Under the pieces are notes generated by a model. It made no database searches, was not told where the DNA came from, and worked only from the letters and a program-made list of their open reading frames with translations. A DNA stretch of 64,000 nt from Nitrospirota bacterium (lineage in GTDB: Bacteria; Nitrospirota; Thermodesulfovibrionia; Thermodesulfovibrionales; UBA6898). Numbering within the stretch: position 1 is the first letter of the stretch; every line of letters begins with the position of its first letter. The DNA lies in assembly GCA_004321925.1 (NCBI GenBank), contig SCQH01000008.1, positions 1 to 64,000 of the forward strand. Direction: 5' to 3'. Both the position numbers and the translations under genes were made by a program. Shown here piece by piece: positions 61,164-64,000 of this stretch.

Positions 61164-62559
61164 CAAAGAAGATATAGAGATTAATAAGACCGCACGCGAA
61201 CTGGTCAATCAGATCTCCGTCGTCCTGAAGACCTCCCAGATCCACGATGCGAACAACGTCGCCGTTTCTTCGATGATCGACAAGGTAATGGCCATCATTA
61301 ACACCATGATCCTTGCTGAGCGGATCATTGCGCTTGAGTTGCGGGGCGATTTTTTCTACGTGAATGACACCCGCATCCGCTACCCTCTTGAATATCTGCT
61401 CAATTTTGACTTTCTTGTCAGAGAATTCAAAAAACGCGAGCTCGGGAGCCTGATCTTCAAGGACAGGCTCAGTTCTGATGATATAAAGATATTCGTCAAG
61501 GCGTTTATCTCGTCCGGGTTTTCATCGACCCCCTTTGATGTCATGCAGGAAAAGGTTTCAGACCTCAAGAACTTTTCTGTGGAACGGCTCAAGAATATTG
61601 TCGACCGTGATACCGTGGAACCCCGCAAAATGGTCAAAAAAACGTATTTCAATGCTGTCTCATTTACTAAAGGGGTCATTAATAAGATCAAGAGCGGCGA
61701 AAAGGTCAATATCAAAAAGGCAAAAAGGGTTGTTGAGACCATGGTCGACCAGATACTCGAACAGGAGCAGCTCCTGCTGGGGATGACTGCCATCAAGGAT
61801 TACGACGAATACACCTATCACCATTCGGTGAATGTCAGCGTTCTCTCCATTGCCCTGGGTCAGCGCCTTGGCCTGAACAAAAAGAAACTGACGGACCTCG
61901 GGATCGTGGCCATATTCCATGATATCGGCAAGATGGAGATCCCCAATGAAATACTCAATAAACCGACACGGTTCACCGACGACGAATGGAAGATCATCAG
62001 GAAGCATCCTGCGTGGGGGGTCAAGTCCCTCCTTGGCCTGAAGAAGCTTGATGAACTGACCATTAAATCGGCGATCGTCGCCTTTGAACACCATATGAAT
62101 TATGACCTGAGCGGATATCCCCGGATCAGAAAAAGGATCGAACTTGATTTTTTCAGCAGGATCATCTCTCTTGCGGACCAGTATGATGCCATGACCTCGG
62201 CCCGTGTCTATTCCAGGATCCCCATGTCGCCCGACAAGGCACTGAGTATCATGATGGAACGTTCGGGTGGCCAGTTGGATCCCCTGCTCATGAAGTTTTT
62301 TATCAACATGATCGGTGTCTTCCCGATCGGTACCCTGGTCATGCTGAACACGAAGGAACTGGGGCTGGTGTATGAAAGCAACCAGCTTTTTGCCTCCCGC
62401 CCGAGGGTTATGGTAATAATCGACAAGGATGGCAAGAGATCAACAGGGTTCGTCGTGGACCTTACGGAAAAGAATGATCAGGGTGACTATATCCGCTCTA
62501 TCGTTAAAACCATGGATCCGAATAAATACAATATTAATCTGGCGGAATACCTGCTCTAA
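61156..62559 (+). CDS. HD-GYP phosphodiesterase-type protein
   Basis: The 467-residue protein has an N-terminal region of about 190 residues that resembles the start of the preceding HEAT protein in style, then an HD-GYP domain (210-400). HDIGKMEIPNEIL (near 254), EHHMNYDLSGYP (near 310-320) and the DQYDAMTSARVY segment match active c-di-GMP phosphodiesterases. ATG 61156 overlaps the HEAT stop; an upstream ATG at 61099 lies inside the HEAT gene. The domain degrades c-di-GMP, opposing the cyclases in this window. Confidence 0.92.
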   Translation: MDNKEDIEINKTARELVNQISVVLKTSQIHDANNVAVSSMIDKVMAIINTMILAERIIALELRGDFFYVNDTRIRYPLEYLLNFDFLVREFKKRELGSLIFKDRLSSDDIKIFVKAFISSGFSSTPFDVMQEKVSDLKNFSVERLKNIVDRDTVEPRKMVKKTYFNAVSFTKGVINKIKSGEKVNIKKAKRVVETMVDQILEQEQLLLGMTAIKDYDEYTYHHSVNVSVLSIALGQRLGLNKKKLTDLGIVAIFHDIGKMEIPNEILNKPTRFTDDEWKIIRKHPAWGVKSLLGLKKLDELTIKSAIVAFEHHMNYDLSGYPRIRKRIELDFFSRIISLADQYDAMTSARVYSRIPMSPDKALSIMMERSGGQLDPLLMKFFINMIGVFPIGTLVMLNTKELGLVYESNQLFASRPRVMVIIDKDGKRSTGFVVDLTEKNDQGDYIRSIVKTMDPNKYNINLAEYLL

Positions 62560-62608
62560 TTGTACGGATAAAGTGCTTCAGGGCAAGAAAGATCTCTGGG
62601 AAGACCGG

Positions 62609-63991
62609 TCAGATCTTGAACCAATTTTTCTTTTCTTTTAGGCCAGCCAGCGTTGTGGTCAGGTCTTTCATAAGCCTCAGAAGGTCTGTTTGCCCCTGCT
62701 TCATGTCTTTTATATCCTTCATGCCCGGGGCAAGCTTTTCAACCGTTTTTTGCAGGCCGTCCACTGAGCCCTGCAGTCCGGCAATGTCATCAGTCGTCTT
62801 GTCAGCCCTGGGCGCAAGAACAGTTTTTTGAAGGGCGTCCATTGAACCCTGCAGTCCGGCAATATCATCGGTCATCTTCTCCATTCTGGCCGTAAGAGCG
62901 ATGATCATGTCACGCAGTTCAGCGGAGATGTTGTCGGTGGCGGGGAGAACTTCAGGTTCCTGGCGTGCCGGCAGGGGACGGGGCGCGGAAGGCTTTTCAA
63001 TGTCAGCTTTGTATTCAGGTACGATTCCGGGACCGGCCCCGGAGGCCTTTTCAATTTCAGCGGTATATTCAGGGACGATCTCCGGCCTGTCACCAGAGGC
63101 CTTTTCGATCTCAACGGTATATTCGGGGACGGCACCAGGGGCCTTTTCAGGCTCACTGGTGTATTCAGGGACGATCTCCGGCCTGTCACCAGAGGCCTTT
63201 TCAGCCTCGATGGTATATTCGGGGAAAGCGCCTTCAGGCTCAACGGTGTATTCAGGGACGATCTCAGTGGTATCGTCATGAAGTTCAAGGGCAGGAATTT
63301 CCTCCTGTTCCATAACGGGAATTGCCTCGGCCATTGCCGGTTCGGCCTCCATAGGCGGGGCAGTTTCCACTGCATCCTTTTGGGGCAACGGCTGGATCTC
63401 GATCTTGTGTTTCTTGGAAATATATTTGAGCAGAAGCTTGGTTATAAGCTTGAAGGTGTCTTCAACCCCCTGCCCATTGACGGCCGTCGCCTCGATAACA
63501 TGATAGTTGTAAGGGTTCAGATCACTGTTCAATTCAGCAGGGGTGCAGACCTCCTTCAGGTCTCTTTTGTTGTACTGGAGAACGACCGCGATCTCATCAG
63601 GGTTGATATTGTTCGCGTAGAGGTTCTCACGCATGTTGGCAAAGCTCTCCATGTTCTGTTCACGCATTGCCCGCTGAGAATCGGCAACGAATACGATCGC
63701 ATCAGCACCCTTTAAGACAACCTTCCGGGTGGCATTATACCTGACCTGTCCGGGTACGGTATACAACTGAAACCGTATTGAAAAATCCCTTATCTTGCCG
63801 AGTTCAATGGGGAGAAAATCAAAAAAGAGGGTTCGGTCAGATTCCGTAGAAAGGGACAGCAACTTTCCCTTTGTCTCCGGATTCAGAACCGAGTGCAGGT
63901 ATTGAAGGTTGGTGGTTTTACCGCTTAACCCCGGCCCGTAATAGACTATTTTCAGCGTGATCTCTTTTGTCGCGTAATTAAAAAGAGCCAT
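62609..63991 (-). CDS. MglA-like small GTPase with long repetitive C-terminal tail
   Basis: Residues 1-195 are an MglA/Ras-like GTPase: GPGLSGKTTNLQ (G1), TVPGQ (G3), and QYNKRD (G4). MglA proteins control polarity and motility. Residues 195-330 form an Ala/Glu/Pro-rich tail with six PEY(T/K) repeats (P-E-Y-T-x-E-x-E-K-A-S-G-D-R-P-E pattern), and residues 350-460 form a coiled coil with duplicated AGLQGS(M/V)D(A/G)LQKTV segments. The usual MglA is only about 195 residues, so the tail is unusual. It converges on the HD-GYP gene with a 49-base gap. The start ATG lies just inside the window. Confidence 0.88.
   Translation of the reverse strand: MALFNYATKEITLKIVYYGPGLSGKTTNLQYLHSVLNPETKGKLLSLSTESDRTLFFDFLPIELGKIRDFSIRFQLYTVPGQVRYNATRKVVLKGADAIVFVADSQRAMREQNMESFANMRENLYANNINPDEIAVVLQYNKRDLKEVCTPAELNSDLNPYNYHVIEATAVNGQGVEDTFKLITKLLLKYISKKHKIEIQPLPQKDAVETAPPMEAEPAMAEAIPVMEQEEIPALELHDDTTEIVPEYTVEPEGAFPEYTIEAEKASGDRPEIVPEYTSEPEKAPGAVPEYTVEIEKASGDRPEIVPEYTAEIEKASGAGPGIVPEYKADIEKPSAPRPLPARQEPEVLPATDNISAELRDMIIALTARMEKMTDDIAGLQGSMDALQKTVLAPRADKTTDDIAGLQGSVDGLQKTVEKLAPGMKDIKDMKQGQTDLLRLMKDLTTTLAGLKEKKNWFKI
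63067..63106 (-). repeat. 40-bp direct repeat in MglA-like tail, copy 1
   Basis: Identical to 63163-63202 (offset 96 bp, 32 codons). It encodes one PEY/EKASGDRPE repeat unit and marks recent tandem expansion of the tail. Confidence 0.9.
63163..63202 (-). repeat. 40-bp direct repeat in MglA-like tail, copy 2
   Basis: Second identical copy of the 40-bp repeat at 63067-63106 within the GTPase tail. Confidence 0.9.
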
Positions 63992-64000
63992 AATGTTATA

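Noticed and set aside
62589-62617. AAGATCT...AGATCTT inverted repeat between HD-GYP and MglA-like genes as a terminator
   Set aside because: Only 7 bp, a 15-base loop and no T-run at the stem end.

Overview
The window is a gene-dense chromosomal segment from a diderm bacterium with balanced base composition. Envelope genes show the double membrane: lspA, a SurA/PpiC-type isomerase, an Slp-family lipoprotein, a predicted outer-membrane barrel, a TatA/B-TatC pair, bactofilin with an M23 peptidase, and an AMIN-like surface protein. Metabolism looks anaerobic or microaerophilic: a 2-oxoacid:ferredoxin oxidoreductase, pyruvate phosphate dikinase, and an acetyl-CoA hydrolase/transferase fused to GNAT. 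Gene order (ilvC-psd-pssA-leuA, ffh-rpsP-khpA-rimM-trmD-rplS-rnhB, MglA-like GTPase beside HD-GYP) and protein style suggest Nitrospirota or a Desulfobacterota-like lineage. That is inference; there is no 16S gene. I see no tRNA, rRNA, insertion sequence, phage gene or CRISPR array, and no gene-free stretch over 300 bases.

Layout: 1-1406, an apparently truncated HAMP-GGDEF gene and a lipoprotein. 1552-8131 (+), branched-chain amino acid and phospholipid synthesis (ilvC, psd, pssA, leuA), then CBS protein, tsaE, nadK and family-4 UDG. 8115-16904 (+), five envelope-protein genes, the first four overlapping: PpiC isomerase, a 995-residue TPR/coiled-coil/parvulin-like fusion, a TPR-membrane protein, a LysM-like exported protein, and a four-repeat AMIN-like surface protein. 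This is the best candidate for an undescribed system. 16945-17232, a small Cys-rich duplicated protein. 17239-24560 (-), recD2, then vorB-hflX-radical SAM-hemE ending at a clear terminator. 24728-32733 (+), rimP-nusA behind a probable NusA-responsive attenuator, recG, a prepilin peptidase, a histidine kinase, and the acyl-CoA hydrolase fusion. 32749-40689 (-), a long colinear run: surE, FAD oxidoreductase, pcm, diguanylate cyclase, oxidoreductase beta and gamma subunits, acetyltransferase, lspA, DUF1189 protein, receiver-PilZ protein. 40810-43101 (+), purM, M23 peptidase, bactofilin. 43874-51359 (+), ppdK, a degenerate GGDEF protein, a C26 amidotransferase and a peptide ABC importer lacking ATPase genes. 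51376-57184 (-), DtxR-FeoA regulator and the ribosome-maturation/SRP block, with TlpA-like and classical thioredoxins. 57314-62559 (+), barrel protein, Tat genes, a small unknown protein, a HEAT-repeat protein and an HD-GYP protein. 62609-63991 (-), an MglA-like GTPase with a long repetitive tail.

Functional threads are: (i) c-di-GMP signalling (GGDEF, degenerate GGDEF, PilZ receiver, HD-GYP); (ii) a 2-oxoacid:ferredoxin oxidoreductase whose alpha gene is about 11 kb from its beta and gamma genes; (iii) tight translational coupling with many 1-40 nt overlaps. Three conserved genes (hflX, the first ABC permease, rimM) have homology extending upstream of any ATG/GTG/TTG. Their best starts are AUA, CUG and possibly AUC, so either non-canonical initiation or base errors are involved.
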